Source: an uncultured Prevotella sp.
Lineage (GTDB): Bacteria > Bacteroidota > Bacteroidia > Bacteroidales > Bacteroidaceae
Direction: 5' to 3'
DNA length: 64,000 nt
Assembly (NCBI GenBank): GCA_900315835.1
Contig: ONAR01000002.1
Location: forward strand, 1-64,000
Below the pieces are notes generated by a model. That model was given only the letters and a program-made list of their open reading frames with translations, did no database searches and was not told the origin of the DNA. This document shows, one piece after another, positions 1-8,351 of the stretch (its first letter is position 1; every line of letters begins with the position of its first letter). A program made the position numbers and the translations under genes.

Positions 1-30
1 CTCGCAGATGGAGACACGCCCGCAACACCG

Positions 31-67
31 GCGGCTGGTGGCCGGCACCAGGCCGGCCACTACACTG
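31..67 (-). repeat. Single arm of the dispersed palindromic element
   Basis: This 37-bp stretch matches the right-hand arm of the paired element near 59.3 kb, apart from a few differences in the hairpin loop (ACCAGG in place of ACAAGA). The core is an 8-bp stem, GTGGCCGG paired with CCGGCCAC, around a 7-nt loop. It lies just beyond the 3' end of kdsB. The next 42 bp (68-109) resemble the sequence that follows the arm at 59335-59377, so the element is probably longer than the hairpin. Confidence 0.75.
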
Positions 68-121
68 TCACCGGTGGCGTACATCACCACGGACTTTATG
101 GCTGCGCCACTACACTGGTTG

Positions 122-865
122 TTATTTCATTTTCGCCAAAAACGCCTCGGCGCGGCGCAGGTCGTCGGGCGTATCAATGCCCACCGTCTCCACGTTGGTG
201 ATGCCCACACGGATGCGGTAGCCGTTTTGCAGCCAACGCAACTGCTCCAGACGCTCAGCCTTCTCCAGCGGCGACATCGGCAGACGCGTCACCTCACGCA
301 GCACCTCGCGACGGTAGGCATAGATGCCTAAATGTTTGAGGAAAGGGTAGTGGGTGAGCCACGTCGAACGCTCCTCGCCACGCACAAAGGGAATGACCGA
401 GCGCGAGAAATAAAGCGCGAAGCCGTTGACATCGGTCACGATCTTCGGCGAGTTGGGGTTCTCCACGGCGTCCATGGCGGTGAACGGTTTGCCCAGCGTC
501 GCAATCTGCGTGTCGGGATGGTCAAACTGCTCGCACACCGTCTTGATCTGCGAGGGCTGGATAAACGGCTCGTCGCCCTGAATGTTGACAATGACGTCGG
601 CGTCGGTGCCGATCTTCTCTGCCGCTTCCTCAATGCGGTCAGTGCCGCTGTGGTGGTCGGCGCGCGTCATCACCGCACGGCCGCCGAAGGCTTCGACAGT
701 TTCCAGAATGCGCTGGTCGTCGGTGGCCACGTAAGCCTCAGGCAGCAGACTCGTCACCTGCTCATAAACCCTTTCGATGACCGTCTTGCCGCCAAGCACA
801 GCCAAGGGTTTGCCGGGAAAGCGGGTAGAGGCGTAGCGCGCCGGAATGATTGCAATGAATTTCAT
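122..865 (-). CDS. kdsB: 3-deoxy-manno-octulosonate cytidylyltransferase (CMP-KDO synthetase)
   Basis: KdsB activates KDO with CTP to make CMP-KDO for the lipid A inner core, in the cytoplasm. The 247-residue protein has the family length. It opens with the nucleotidyltransferase motif IPARYASTRFPGKP at residues 7-20 and carries HHSGTDR at 71-77 and NIQGDEP at 94-100, which are typical KdsB substrate and metal motifs. The start at 865 was chosen over a longer reading because homologues begin MKFIAIIPAR and because a -7 box lies at 895-902. The gene diverges from the MORN-repeat gene. The partner phosphatase kdsC is about 32 kb away in this window. Confidence 0.96.
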   Translation of the reverse strand: MKFIAIIPARYASTRFPGKPLAVLGGKTVIERVYEQVTSLLPEAYVATDDQRILETVEAFGGRAVMTRADHHSGTDRIEEAAEKIGTDADVIVNIQGDEPFIQPSQIKTVCEQFDHPDTQIATLGKPFTAMDAVENPNSPKIVTDVNGFALYFSRSVIPFVRGEERSTWLTHYPFLKHLGIYAYRREVLREVTRLPMSPLEKAERLEQLRWLQNGYRIRVGITNVETVGIDTPDDLRRAEAFLAKMK

Positions 866-894
866 AGTGATGAATGGATAATGTTTTATGGTCG

Positions 895-902
895 CAAAGG
901 TA
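895..902 (-). promoter_or_regulatory. Bacteroidetes -7 box for kdsB
   Basis: The minus strand reads TACCTTTG, an exact TAnnTTTG match, about 30 bp upstream of the kdsB start. No clear -33 TTG is seen at the usual spacing. Confidence 0.6.
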
Positions 903-988
903 CGAAAACAGCGCCATCCGCCCCCTTTATTTTTTGTTAAAAAAGAAGACAGGCGGCAAAAAATCGGTTCAATGTCGTTTTTAATTTG

Positions 989-996
989 TATCTTTG
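989..996 (+). promoter_or_regulatory. Bacteroidetes -7 box for the MORN-repeat gene
   Basis: The sequence TATCTTTG matches TAnnTTTG. Transcription would start near 1000, which rules out a TTG start at 994 and supports the GTG start at 1027 for the gene downstream. Confidence 0.6.
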
Positions 997-1026
997 GCGT
1001 GTCATTCACAAATAAGAAACTTTCTC

Positions 1027-2157
1027 GTGAGAAAATATATATTGTTCATCGTCCTGCTGGCCCTTCCGCTGATGCCCCGTGCCTTTGCCCAGAAGATTAC
1101 GCTGGGCAACTGCACCATTGAGGAGATGGGTATCAAGGGCAAATACAAGGGTGAGCTCGCGGCAGGTAAGCCGCAGGGCAAAGGCAGCGTGGTTTATGAG
1201 AACGGCAACACCTACGAGGGCGACTTCGTCAAGGGCAAGCGACAGGGCTACGGCGTCTACACCTTTGCCGACGGCGAGAAATACGAGGGCCAGTGGCTGC
1301 TCAACCAGCAGCACGGACGCGGCACCTATTACTTCAGCAACAACAACAAATACGTCGGTCTGTGGTTCCGCGATTATCAGCAGGGACACGGCGTGATGTA
1401 CTATTTCAACGGCGACATCTACGACGGCGACTGGTACCACGATCAGCGTCAGGGCAAGGGACGCTACACCTATGCCGGCGGCGCTTACTACGACGGACAG
1501 TGGAAGGCCGACAAGAAAGAGGGTAAGGGCTTCTTCGACTGGGGCGACGGCACCACCTACCGCGGCGACTGGAGCAACAACCAGCGGTCGGGCTACGGCG
1601 TCAACAAATATGCCGACGGCGACGTGTATAAAGGCCAGTGGCAGGACGACATACAGCAAGGCCGCGGCATCTACATCTTCCAGAACGGCGACCGCTATGA
1701 GGGCGACTACAACCAGGGCGAGCGCACCGGCGAGGGCATCTTCAAATATGCCAACGGCGACCTCTACACCGGCCATTTCAGTGAGGGCGACCGCAACGGA
1801 CAGGGTACCTTCACGTGGGCCAACGGCGACCGCTACGAGGGACTGTGGAAGAACGATCAGCTCAACGGCCACGGTAAGCTCACCAAGAAAGACGGCGACG
1901 TGTTTGAGGGCAACTTCAGCAATGGCAAGGTCGACGGCGAGGTCATCATCCACTACGCCAACGGCACGCGCTTCAAGGGTACCTACCGCAACGGCATGCG
2001 CAACGGCAAGTGCATTGAGCAGACCAAGGACGGCAAACGCTTTGAGGGCAGCTATGTCAACGACATGCGCGACGGGCCCTTCGTCGAGAAAGACGAGAAC
2101 GGACAGGTGACCTGCACCGGCCACTATGAGAGCGGAAAACGCTTCAACGATAATTAG
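1027..2157 (+). CDS. Secreted MORN-repeat protein (14 repeats)
   Basis: The 376-residue product starts with a signal peptide (RKYILFIVLLALPLMPRAFA, cleavage near residue 21). After a short linker it consists almost entirely of about 14 consecutive 23-residue MORN repeats of the type YxGxWxxGxxxGxGxYxxxDG; the last three are degenerate, starting with Phe and losing glycines. MORN arrays form extended beta structures and are linked to membrane or protein binding, but no enzymatic role can be read from the sequence. The GTG start at 1027 places the signal peptide at the N terminus and fits the -7 box at 989. The gene precedes glgB by 47 bp, so co-transcription is possible. The export signal points to the periplasm or outer membrane. 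Confidence 0.82.
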   Translation: MRKYILFIVLLALPLMPRAFAQKITLGNCTIEEMGIKGKYKGELAAGKPQGKGSVVYENGNTYEGDFVKGKRQGYGVYTFADGEKYEGQWLLNQQHGRGTYYFSNNNKYVGLWFRDYQQGHGVMYYFNGDIYDGDWYHDQRQGKGRYTYAGGAYYDGQWKADKKEGKGFFDWGDGTTYRGDWSNNQRSGYGVNKYADGDVYKGQWQDDIQQGRGIYIFQNGDRYEGDYNQGERTGEGIFKYANGDLYTGHFSEGDRNGQGTFTWANGDRYEGLWKNDQLNGHGKLTKKDGDVFEGNFSNGKVDGEVIIHYANGTRFKGTYRNGMRNGKCIEQTKDGKRFEGSYVNDMRDGPFVEKDENGQVTCTGHYESGKRFNDN

Positions 2158-2204
2158 CTATCACTTTATAACATAGATATTTACACTATAATCTATCTAT
2201 ACTT

Positions 2205-4232
2205 ATGGCAAAAGCAAGACATATCGGGATTGTGGCCAACGACCCCTACCTTGAACCCTATGAGGATGCCATCGTCGGGCGTCACAACCATGCATTGTGG
2301 AAAATTGACCAGCTCACCGACGGCGGGCGCCGGACGCTATCCGACTTCGCCAGTGGTTATGACTATTACGGCCTGCACCACACCAAGTCGGGCTGGACTT
2401 TCCGCGAGTGGGCACCCAACGCCACCGACATCTATCTCGTAGGCGACTTCAACCAGTGGGAGGAGCGTGAGGAATACCGCTGCCGCCGCATTGAGGACAC
2501 GGGTAACTGGGAGATCAATCTGCCCGAGAAAGCAATGAAGCACGGCGACCTCTATAAGATGCACGTCAAATGGCAGGGCGGCCAGGGCGAGCGCATTCCT
2601 GCCTGGGCCACGCGCGTGGTGCAGGACGAGCAGTCGAAGATATTCTCTGCGCAGGTGTGGGCGCCCAAGGCCTATCGCTGGCACAAGCGCAAGTTCACGC
2701 CGACTAAGGATCCGCTGCTCATCTATGAGTGCCACATCGGTATGGCGCAAGATGCCGAGAAGGTGGGCACCTACACCGAATTCAAGGACAACGTGCTGCC
2801 ACGCATCGTCAAGGACGGCTACAACGCCATTCAGGTGATGGCCATCCAGGAGCATCCCTATTATGGCAGCTTCGGCTATCACGTCAGTTCGTTCTTCGCG
2901 CCATCGTCGCGCTTCGGCACACCCGAGGAACTGAAGGCGCTCATCGATGCGGCCCACAAGCAGGGCGTGGCAGTCATCATGGACATCGTCCACTCACATG
3001 CCGTGAAAAATGAGGTGGAGGGACTCGGCAATCTCGCCGGCGATCCCAACCAGTATTTCTATCCCGGCGACCGCCACGAGCATCCGGCCTGGGACAGCCT
3101 CTGCTTCGACTATGGCAAGGACGACGTCATCCACTTCCTGCTCTCCAACTGCAAGTATTGGCTCGAGGAGTTCCACTTCGACGGTTTCCGTTTCGACGGC
3201 GTCACCTCGATGCTCTATTACAGCCACGGCCTCGGCGAGGCCTTCACCAACTACGCCGACTATTTCAACGGCCACGAGGACGACAACGCCATCTGCTACC
3301 TCACGCTGGCCAATAAGCTCATCCATGAGGTCAATCCCAACGCCATCACCATCGCCGAAGAGGTGAGCGGCATGCCCGGACTGGCCGCAAAGTTTGAGGA
3401 CGGCGGCTACGGCTTCAACTACCGTCTGGCCATGAACATCCCCGACTACTGGATCAAGACCATCAAGGAGCGCCGCGACGAGGACTGGAAGCCCAGCAGC
3501 ATCTTCTGGGAGGTGAAGAACCGCCGCGCCGACGAGCAGACCATCTCTTACTGCGAGAGCCACGACCAGGCACTCGTGGGCGACAAGACCATTATCTTCC
3601 GCCTTATCGATGCCGATATGTACTGGCACTTCCGCCGTGGCGACGAGACCGACTTGGTCAACCGCGGCATTGCCCTGCACAAGATGATCAGACTCGTCAC
3701 CCTCGGCGCCATCAACGGTGGTTATCTCAACTTCATGGGCAACGAATTCGGCCATCCCGAGTGGATTGACTTCCCCCGCGATGGCAACGGATGGAGCTAT
3801 AAATACGCCCGCAGGCAGTGGAACCTCGTCGACAACCCCGACCTCGACTACCATTTCCTCGGCGACTTCGACCGCGAGATGCTCTCGGTGGTAAAGAGCG
3901 AGCCCCACTTCAACCTGACGCCCGTTGAGGAGATATGGCACAACGACGGCGACCAGATACTGGCCTACAAGCGAGGCGAGTTGCTCTTCGTATTCAACTT
4001 CTCGCCGTCGCGGTCGTTCACCGACTATGGATTCCTGGTTAAGGAGGGCGAGTACGACGTGGTGCTCAACACCGACGCCAAGGCCTTCGGCGGCAACGGA
4101 CTGGCAGATGACAGCGTGCCTCACTTCACCAATCCCGATCCGTTGTATGCCAAGGACGGCAAGGGCTGGCTGAAACTCTACATCCCCGCACGCTCGGCGG
4201 TGGTGCTGAAGAAGAAAGCCGAAAAGAAATAA
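2205..4232 (+). CDS. glgB: 1,4-alpha-glucan branching enzyme (GH13_8 type)
   Basis: This enzyme makes alpha-1,6 branches in glycogen. The 675-residue protein has an N-terminal CBM48-like region (GWTFREWAPNATDIYLVGDFN around residues 62-82), a catalytic GH13 barrel and a C-terminal beta domain. Visible active-site motifs are DIVHSH, GFRFDGVTSM with the nucleophile Asp331, IAEEVSGMPG with the acid Glu385 or Glu386, and CESHDQ with Asp454; FMGNEFGHPEW is also characteristic. The motif set and length resemble the eukaryotic-like GH13_8 branch common in Bacteroidetes rather than the E. coli enzyme. No other glycogen gene is adjacent; a membrane protein follows within 10 bp. Confidence 0.95.
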   Translation: MAKARHIGIVANDPYLEPYEDAIVGRHNHALWKIDQLTDGGRRTLSDFASGYDYYGLHHTKSGWTFREWAPNATDIYLVGDFNQWEEREEYRCRRIEDTGNWEINLPEKAMKHGDLYKMHVKWQGGQGERIPAWATRVVQDEQSKIFSAQVWAPKAYRWHKRKFTPTKDPLLIYECHIGMAQDAEKVGTYTEFKDNVLPRIVKDGYNAIQVMAIQEHPYYGSFGYHVSSFFAPSSRFGTPEELKALIDAAHKQGVAVIMDIVHSHAVKNEVEGLGNLAGDPNQYFYPGDRHEHPAWDSLCFDYGKDDVIHFLLSNCKYWLEEFHFDGFRFDGVTSMLYYSHGLGEAFTNYADYFNGHEDDNAICYLTLANKLIHEVNPNAITIAEEVSGMPGLAAKFEDGGYGFNYRLAMNIPDYWIKTIKERRDEDWKPSSIFWEVKNRRADEQTISYCESHDQALVGDKTIIFRLIDADMYWHFRRGDETDLVNRGIALHKMIRLVTLGAINGGYLNFMGNEFGHPEWIDFPRDGNGWSYKYARRQWNLVDNPDLDYHFLGDFDREMLSVVKSEPHFNLTPVEEIWHNDGDQILAYKRGELLFVFNFSPSRSFTDYGFLVKEGEYDVVLNTDAKAFGGNGLADDSVPHFTNPDPLYAKDGKGWLKLYIPARSAVVLKKKAEKK

Positions 4233-4241
4233 TTGAATGTT

Positions 4242-5393
4242 ATGACACAGACCAACAAGAATGGCACACTCCCCATGAGGGTGGCGTGTGCCATTTTCTT
4301 CTTGTTATTCACTTTTCTCTATCTTTACAATTATCAGGACGACATTCTGGCCGTAGCCCAGCACGTGCTGTCGCAGGGTGCCACGCATTACAACCGCACG
4401 ATTGGCGCCGTCATCATCACGCTGGTGCTGTGGCTGCTGCAGTTGGCGCTGTATGCTTTCACCGGCCTGACGCGTCGCTGTCATGCGCTGACCTATCTCC
4501 CGTCGCTGCTGCTGATGGGTGCGCTGACGTCGGCTTCGCCAGACATCCTGTCGGGTCACTGCTCCGTGCTGTGGCTCTGGCTCTTTCCACTGCTCATGGT
4601 GGTGTATGGCTTCATCGTGTGGGTGGTGAGGCAGCTGGAATCCATCGAACCGGAACCGCTCTCACAGGGCTTCTTCACGCGTATGGTGTGGGTCAACCTG
4701 CTGCAGATGGTGGTCATGGCGCTCATCACCTGCGGCATCGGCAACAGCGACAAGGTGTTCCACTACCGCATGCATTTGGAGAGCGACCTGCTCGATGGCA
4801 ACTATGCCGACGCCTTGCGGGTGGGGCAGGATGATGCGGCCACCGACAGCAGTCTGACCATGCTGCGTATCGCCGCGCTCTCGTCGACCGGGGAGTTGGG
4901 CGAGCGGCTGTTCACCTATCCTTTGGTGGGCCGTTCCGATGCCATGCTGCCCAACGGTCAGTCGGTGCGGCTGGCTATGGTGCCGGAGACGTGGCTGTAT
5001 AAGAAAATTGGGGTGGTGTTTAAAGAAAAGGTATCACCGCGCCGATACCTTGAATTGGCTCACGAGAAGGGCTACGCCAAGCACGAGACCCACGACTGGC
5101 TGCTCACGGCTTATCTGCTCGACGGCGACCTCGATGCCTTCGCTCACGCGCTGCCACGCTACTATAATGTCAGTAAGCCTCTTCCGCTGCATTATCGTGA
5201 GGCGCTTGTGCTCTACACCCATCTGCGGCAGCATCCCTTTGTGGTGTTTCATTCGCAGGTGATGGAGGCCGATTTCGATGATTTCCTCAACCTGCTTCAT
5301 TCCACCAATGATCCCGCCACCCGCCGGTATGAGCTGCGCAGCAATTACGGCAAGACCTACTGGTATTATTATTATTCCCATCAACCAGTGTAG
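4242..5393 (+). CDS. Polytopic membrane protein, DUF6057-like, unknown function
   Basis: The protein has 383 residues and starts at the ATG at 4242, 9 bp after the glgB stop; an in-frame TTG at 4233 is less likely. Four hydrophobic segments lie in the first 170 residues (near 15-30, 50-72, 80-95 and 105-130), with a fifth around 145-165. A soluble, probably helical C-terminal half follows with no catalytic motif I can name. It resembles Bacteroidales membrane proteins annotated as DUF6057, but I hold that name loosely. The final codons CCA GTG TAG lie inside a copy of the palindromic repeat at 5386-5422, so the repeat supplies the stop codon and the last residues. Confidence 0.72.
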   Translation: MTQTNKNGTLPMRVACAIFFLLFTFLYLYNYQDDILAVAQHVLSQGATHYNRTIGAVIITLVLWLLQLALYAFTGLTRRCHALTYLPSLLLMGALTSASPDILSGHCSVLWLWLFPLLMVVYGFIVWVVRQLESIEPEPLSQGFFTRMVWVNLLQMVVMALITCGIGNSDKVFHYRMHLESDLLDGNYADALRVGQDDAATDSSLTMLRIAALSSTGELGERLFTYPLVGRSDAMLPNGQSVRLAMVPETWLYKKIGVVFKEKVSPRRYLELAHEKGYAKHETHDWLLTAYLLDGDLDAFAHALPRYYNVSKPLPLHYREALVLYTHLRQHPFVVFHSQVMEADFDDFLNLLHSTNDPATRRYELRSNYGKTYWYYYYSHQPV

Positions 5394-5422
5394 TGGCCGG
5401 TCTTGTGCCGGCCACCAACCGC
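5386..5422 (+). repeat. Single arm of the dispersed palindromic element, overlapping a stop codon
   Basis: This is a 37-bp copy of the left arm, differing from the 59207 copy by one base near its inner end (AACCGC for AGCCGC). It contains the GTGGCCGG stem and loop. The TAG stop of the upstream membrane-protein gene lies within it. The next 40 bp up to the hisC end hold short CAACCG/GAACAACCG-like repeats but no matching inverted arm. Confidence 0.85.
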
Positions 5423-5468
5423 CGAACAACCGATGAACACCCACCGTTCAACCGCCGAAATGCTCACC

Positions 5469-6503
5469 CTACAACTCCCTCAATGCCCCTAACAACTCGT
5501 CGTTCTCCGATTTCGTGCCGATGGTGATGCGCAGGCAATTGCCGCAGAGGCGAACCTTCGACCGGTTGCGGACGATGATGCCCCTCTCTACCAAATACTT
5601 GTAAATGCCGTTGGCGTCGGTCATCTTAGCTAAGAAGAAATTAGCGTCTGACGGATAAACCTTCTCGCAGACCCGTAACTCGGTAAACGATGCCATCATG
5701 GTCTTACGCTCCTGCAACAGCAGCTTCACCCATTTCTCCACCTGCAGGCGGTCGCTGAGGGCCTCAAGCGCATGCTGCTGCGTGAGCTGATTGACGTTGT
5801 AGGGATATTTCACTTTATTGAACAGCCCGATGATGTCCTTGCTCGCGAAGGCCATGCCCAGACGAATGGCTGCGCAGCCCCATGCCTTACTCATCGTGTT
5901 GAGTACAATGAGGTTAGGAAATTCGCTCAGCCGGCGGCGGAAGACAGGCACCGTTGAGAAATCGCTGTAGGCCTCGTCCACCACCACAATGCCGTCGAAA
6001 TGACGCAGCAGCTTCTCCACTTCCTCCACTTGCATGTTGTTGCCCGACGGATTATTGGGCGAGCAAACCCACACAGCCTTCGTCGTGCTGTCGCAGGCGC
6101 GGAGCAACTTGTCGGCGCTCATCTGATAATGCTCATCGAGCAGCACCGGCCGGTATTCCACATTATTGATGTCGGCACACACCTTATACATGCCATAGGT
6201 CGGTTCGATGGCCACCACATTGTCGCGACCGGGCTCACAGAAAACGCGGTAAACCAGGTCGATGGCCTCGTCGGAACCATTGCCGAGGAAGATGCAGTCC
6301 TCCGGCACCTGCTTCACGCCGGCAATGACATGCTTCAACTGGCGCTGCAGCGGATCGGGATAGCGGTTATAGGGTTTGTTGTATGGGTTCTCGTTGGCGT
6401 CGAGGAAGACGTGAGCCTCGTGGCCGCTGTACTCGTCTCGTGCCGAACTGTAGGGCGAAAGTTGCCATATATTTGGTCTGACCAATTGTTGAAGTGGTTT
6501 CAT
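5469..6503 (-). CDS. hisC: Histidinol-phosphate aminotransferase
   Basis: HisC is a class II PLP aminotransferase that converts imidazole-acetol phosphate and glutamate to histidinol phosphate. The 344-residue product has the substrate-site LDANENP at 34-40, SPNNPSG at 148-154, DEAYSDF at 176-182 and the PLP lysine K206 in TMSKAWG, followed by RLG. It lies 57 bp downstream of hisD and is probably co-transcribed with it. hisB is separate, near 27-28 kb, and hisG is not found in this window. Confidence 0.96.
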   Translation of the reverse strand: MKPLQQLVRPNIWQLSPYSSARDEYSGHEAHVFLDANENPYNKPYNRYPDPLQRQLKHVIAGVKQVPEDCIFLGNGSDEAIDLVYRVFCEPGRDNVVAIEPTYGMYKVCADINNVEYRPVLLDEHYQMSADKLLRACDSTTKAVWVCSPNNPSGNNMQVEEVEKLLRHFDGIVVVDEAYSDFSTVPVFRRRLSEFPNLIVLNTMSKAWGCAAIRLGMAFASKDIIGLFNKVKYPYNVNQLTQQHALEALSDRLQVEKWVKLLLQERKTMMASFTELRVCEKVYPSDANFFLAKMTDANGIYKYLVERGIIVRNRSKVRLCGNCLRITIGTKSENDELLGALREL

Positions 6504-6560
6504 AAGCTTGTCTGTTCTAATCGTTTTAATCAGCGTGATGTCTATGATAATCTTGCGGCA

Positions 6561-7841
6561 TCAAATGTTCTCCAGTCTTACTCTCATGGCCTCGGCGTGT
6601 GCTTCAAGTTGTTCATTCTCAGCCATGCAGACCACCGCCTTGCCAATGCTCTTGATGCCCTCCTTCGACAGAAGCTGGAAAGTGACTTTGCGGTTGTAGC
6701 TGTCGAGGTTGACGCCGTTGTAGGCCAGCGCATACTGGTGAGTGGGCAGCGTGTGGTTGGTGCCGCTGGCGTAGTCGCCCGCACTCTCGCAAGCCCAAGG
6801 CCCGAGGAATACGCTGCCTGCATTGACCACTTTCTGGGCCAGCTGCTCGTAGTCCTCCGTTGCAATAATCAGATGCTCAGGTGCATAGCAGTTGCTCAAC
6901 GCCATAGCCTCGTCGGTGTCGTGCACCAATACGAGCTGGGAGTTTTCGAGCGTCTTTGCGGCAATCTCCTTGCGTGGGAGCCGCTCAAGTTGCCGCTCCG
7001 TCTCATCCTTCACGCGGTTGAGCATGTCCTCAGAGATCGTTATCAGCATCACCTGCGAATCGGTGCCGTGCTCAGCCTGTGAGAGCAGGTCGGCAGCCAC
7101 AAAGACGGGATTGCTCTTGGCATCGGCAATGACGCAGACCTCGCTCGGACCGGCCGGCATGTCGATGGCCACGTCGTGGAGGCTCACCTGCTGCTTGGCC
7201 GTCATCACGAACTGGTTGCCCGGGCCGAAAATCTTATACACCTTCGGCACGCTCTCGGTACCATAAGCCATGGCGCCGATGGCCTGTACACCGCCGGCCT
7301 TGAAGATCTTGCTCACGCCGGCAATGCGCGCGGCAGCTAAGATGGCGGGATTGACCTTGCCCTCGCGGTTGGGTGGAGTGCAAAGTACAATCTCACGGCA
7401 TCCCGCAATCTTCGCGGGTGTGGCGAGCATCAGAACGGTGGAGAAGAGTGGGGCAGTGCCGCCGGGAATATAGAGGCCCACCTTCTCAATGGGGACGCTC
7501 TTCTGCCAGCACACCACGCCCGGAGCGGTCTCTATCTTTTGGCCTTCGAAGCGCTGGGCCTCGTGAAAGACGCTGATGTTGTGGTGAGCCAGTTCCAGCG
7601 AGGCTTTCAATTCGGGAGAAATCAGCTGCATCGCCTCGTCAATCTCGGCTTCGCTGACGGCAAGACCATCAAGCTCCACATGATCAAACTGATGCTCATA
7701 GCGTTTGACGGCTGCGTCGCCATGGGCTTTCACGTCGTCCAACACCCGCTTGACGGTTGCGTTGAGTTCAGAGAGATCTAAATGCGGCCGCTTCACTATC
7801 TCGGGCCACTCGCTTTTTGATGGGAACTTGATAATTTTCAT
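6561..7841 (-). CDS. hisD: Histidinol dehydrogenase
   Basis: HisD carries out the last two steps of histidine synthesis, oxidising histidinol to histidine with NAD and zinc. The 426-residue length is typical. Recognisable motifs include VGLYIPGGTAPL, the GPGNQFVMTAKQ and DMPAGPSEV block, the zinc-site AEHGTDSQ, and APEHL. It is the first gene of the hisDC pair; a -7 box lies 33-40 bp upstream at 7874-7881. Confidence 0.97.
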   Translation of the reverse strand: MKIIKFPSKSEWPEIVKRPHLDLSELNATVKRVLDDVKAHGDAAVKRYEHQFDHVELDGLAVSEAEIDEAMQLISPELKASLELAHHNISVFHEAQRFEGQKIETAPGVVCWQKSVPIEKVGLYIPGGTAPLFSTVLMLATPAKIAGCREIVLCTPPNREGKVNPAILAAARIAGVSKIFKAGGVQAIGAMAYGTESVPKVYKIFGPGNQFVMTAKQQVSLHDVAIDMPAGPSEVCVIADAKSNPVFVAADLLSQAEHGTDSQVMLITISEDMLNRVKDETERQLERLPRKEIAAKTLENSQLVLVHDTDEAMALSNCYAPEHLIIATEDYEQLAQKVVNAGSVFLGPWACESAGDYASGTNHTLPTHQYALAYNGVNLDSYNRKVTFQLLSKEGIKSIGKAVVCMAENEQLEAHAEAMRVRLENI

Positions 7842-7873
7842 TGTATTTTCCTCTTGCTGTTGATAATCTGCTG

Positions 7874-7881
7874 CAAAAATA
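7874..7881 (-). promoter_or_regulatory. Bacteroidetes -7 box for hisDC
   Basis: The minus strand reads TATTTTTG, an exact TAnnTTTG match, 33 bp upstream of the hisD start. No convincing -33 element was seen. Confidence 0.55.
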
Positions 7882-8045
7882 CGGCTTTTTATTCAAATAA
7901 GATAGTATCGTAGGTGAAGATTTAAAGGATTTAATCGAATAAAATATCAAATCGTCCATACAGCATGGCTTGTGACGTCAAATTATAACATTACATTCAA
8001 TCTCATTACATCTCATTACAATAAGCTTTTTCCAAGTCAGGTATT

Positions 8046-8208
8046 AGTGTAGTGGCCGGTCTTGTGCCGGCCACCAGCCGCCTTCCGTCTTCAGTCTTCC
8101 CGCTGCCTTCCGTCTTCTTTCCGTAATGACTGGACTTCCGTCTTCTGTCTTCCGGACTTCTCGTTACCCATGCGGTTGGTGGCCGGCACAAGACCGGCCA
8201 CTACACTG
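8046..8208. repeat. Paired palindromic element (inverted arms around a 90-bp core)
   Basis: The left arm (8046-8081) and right arm (8172-8208) are inverted copies of the same sequence, differing at one position (GCGGTTGG for GCGGCTGG). Each arm folds as a GTGGCCGG/CCGGCCAC hairpin, and the whole 163-bp unit can also form one large cruciform. The interior differs in sequence from that of the unit at 59207-59334, so arms rather than cores are conserved. No ORF lies inside, as expected for a REP/BIME-like or MITE-like non-autonomous element. Confidence 0.88.
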
Positions 8209-8293
8209 GCTGTAATGTATACGCACGTCCAACCACAACCACCGGACAATTGTTTCCGATAAATGTCATTTCATCTGGCAACACCACTAACAT

Positions 8294-8327
8294 CAAAAAA
8301 AGGCAGCCCTCAAATGAGAACTGCCTT
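8294..8327 (-). terminator. Rho-independent terminator of rpsA
   Basis: On the minus strand, 25 nt after the rpsA stop, AAGGCAG pairs with CTGCCTT, and inside it CTCA pairs with TGAG. The stem is followed directly by a run of T. This is a textbook intrinsic terminator. Confidence 0.9.
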
Positions 8328-8351
8328 ATAAGTGTCGCTAAAAAGCGGAGA

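Larger units (their letters stand above)
7842..8351. other. 510-bp intergenic region between hisD and rpsA
   Basis: No coding sequence is supported here. From left to right it holds the hisD -7 box, about 160 bp of AT-rich sequence with no recognised feature, the paired palindromic element at 8046-8208, and the rpsA terminator at 8294-8327. The interior of the paired element is pyrimidine-rich, with repeated CTTCCGTCTT-like words. Confidence 0.7.

Noticed and set aside
1006-2124. Long open frame on the minus strand opposite the MORN gene
   Set aside because: It is the mirror of a highly repetitive gene; its Val/Ala-rich translation has no motif, and the forward frame has a signal peptide and 14 repeats.
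2994-4124. Long minus-strand open frame opposite glgB
   Set aside because: The forward frame has all GH13 active-site motifs; the reverse frame is compositionally biased with no motif.
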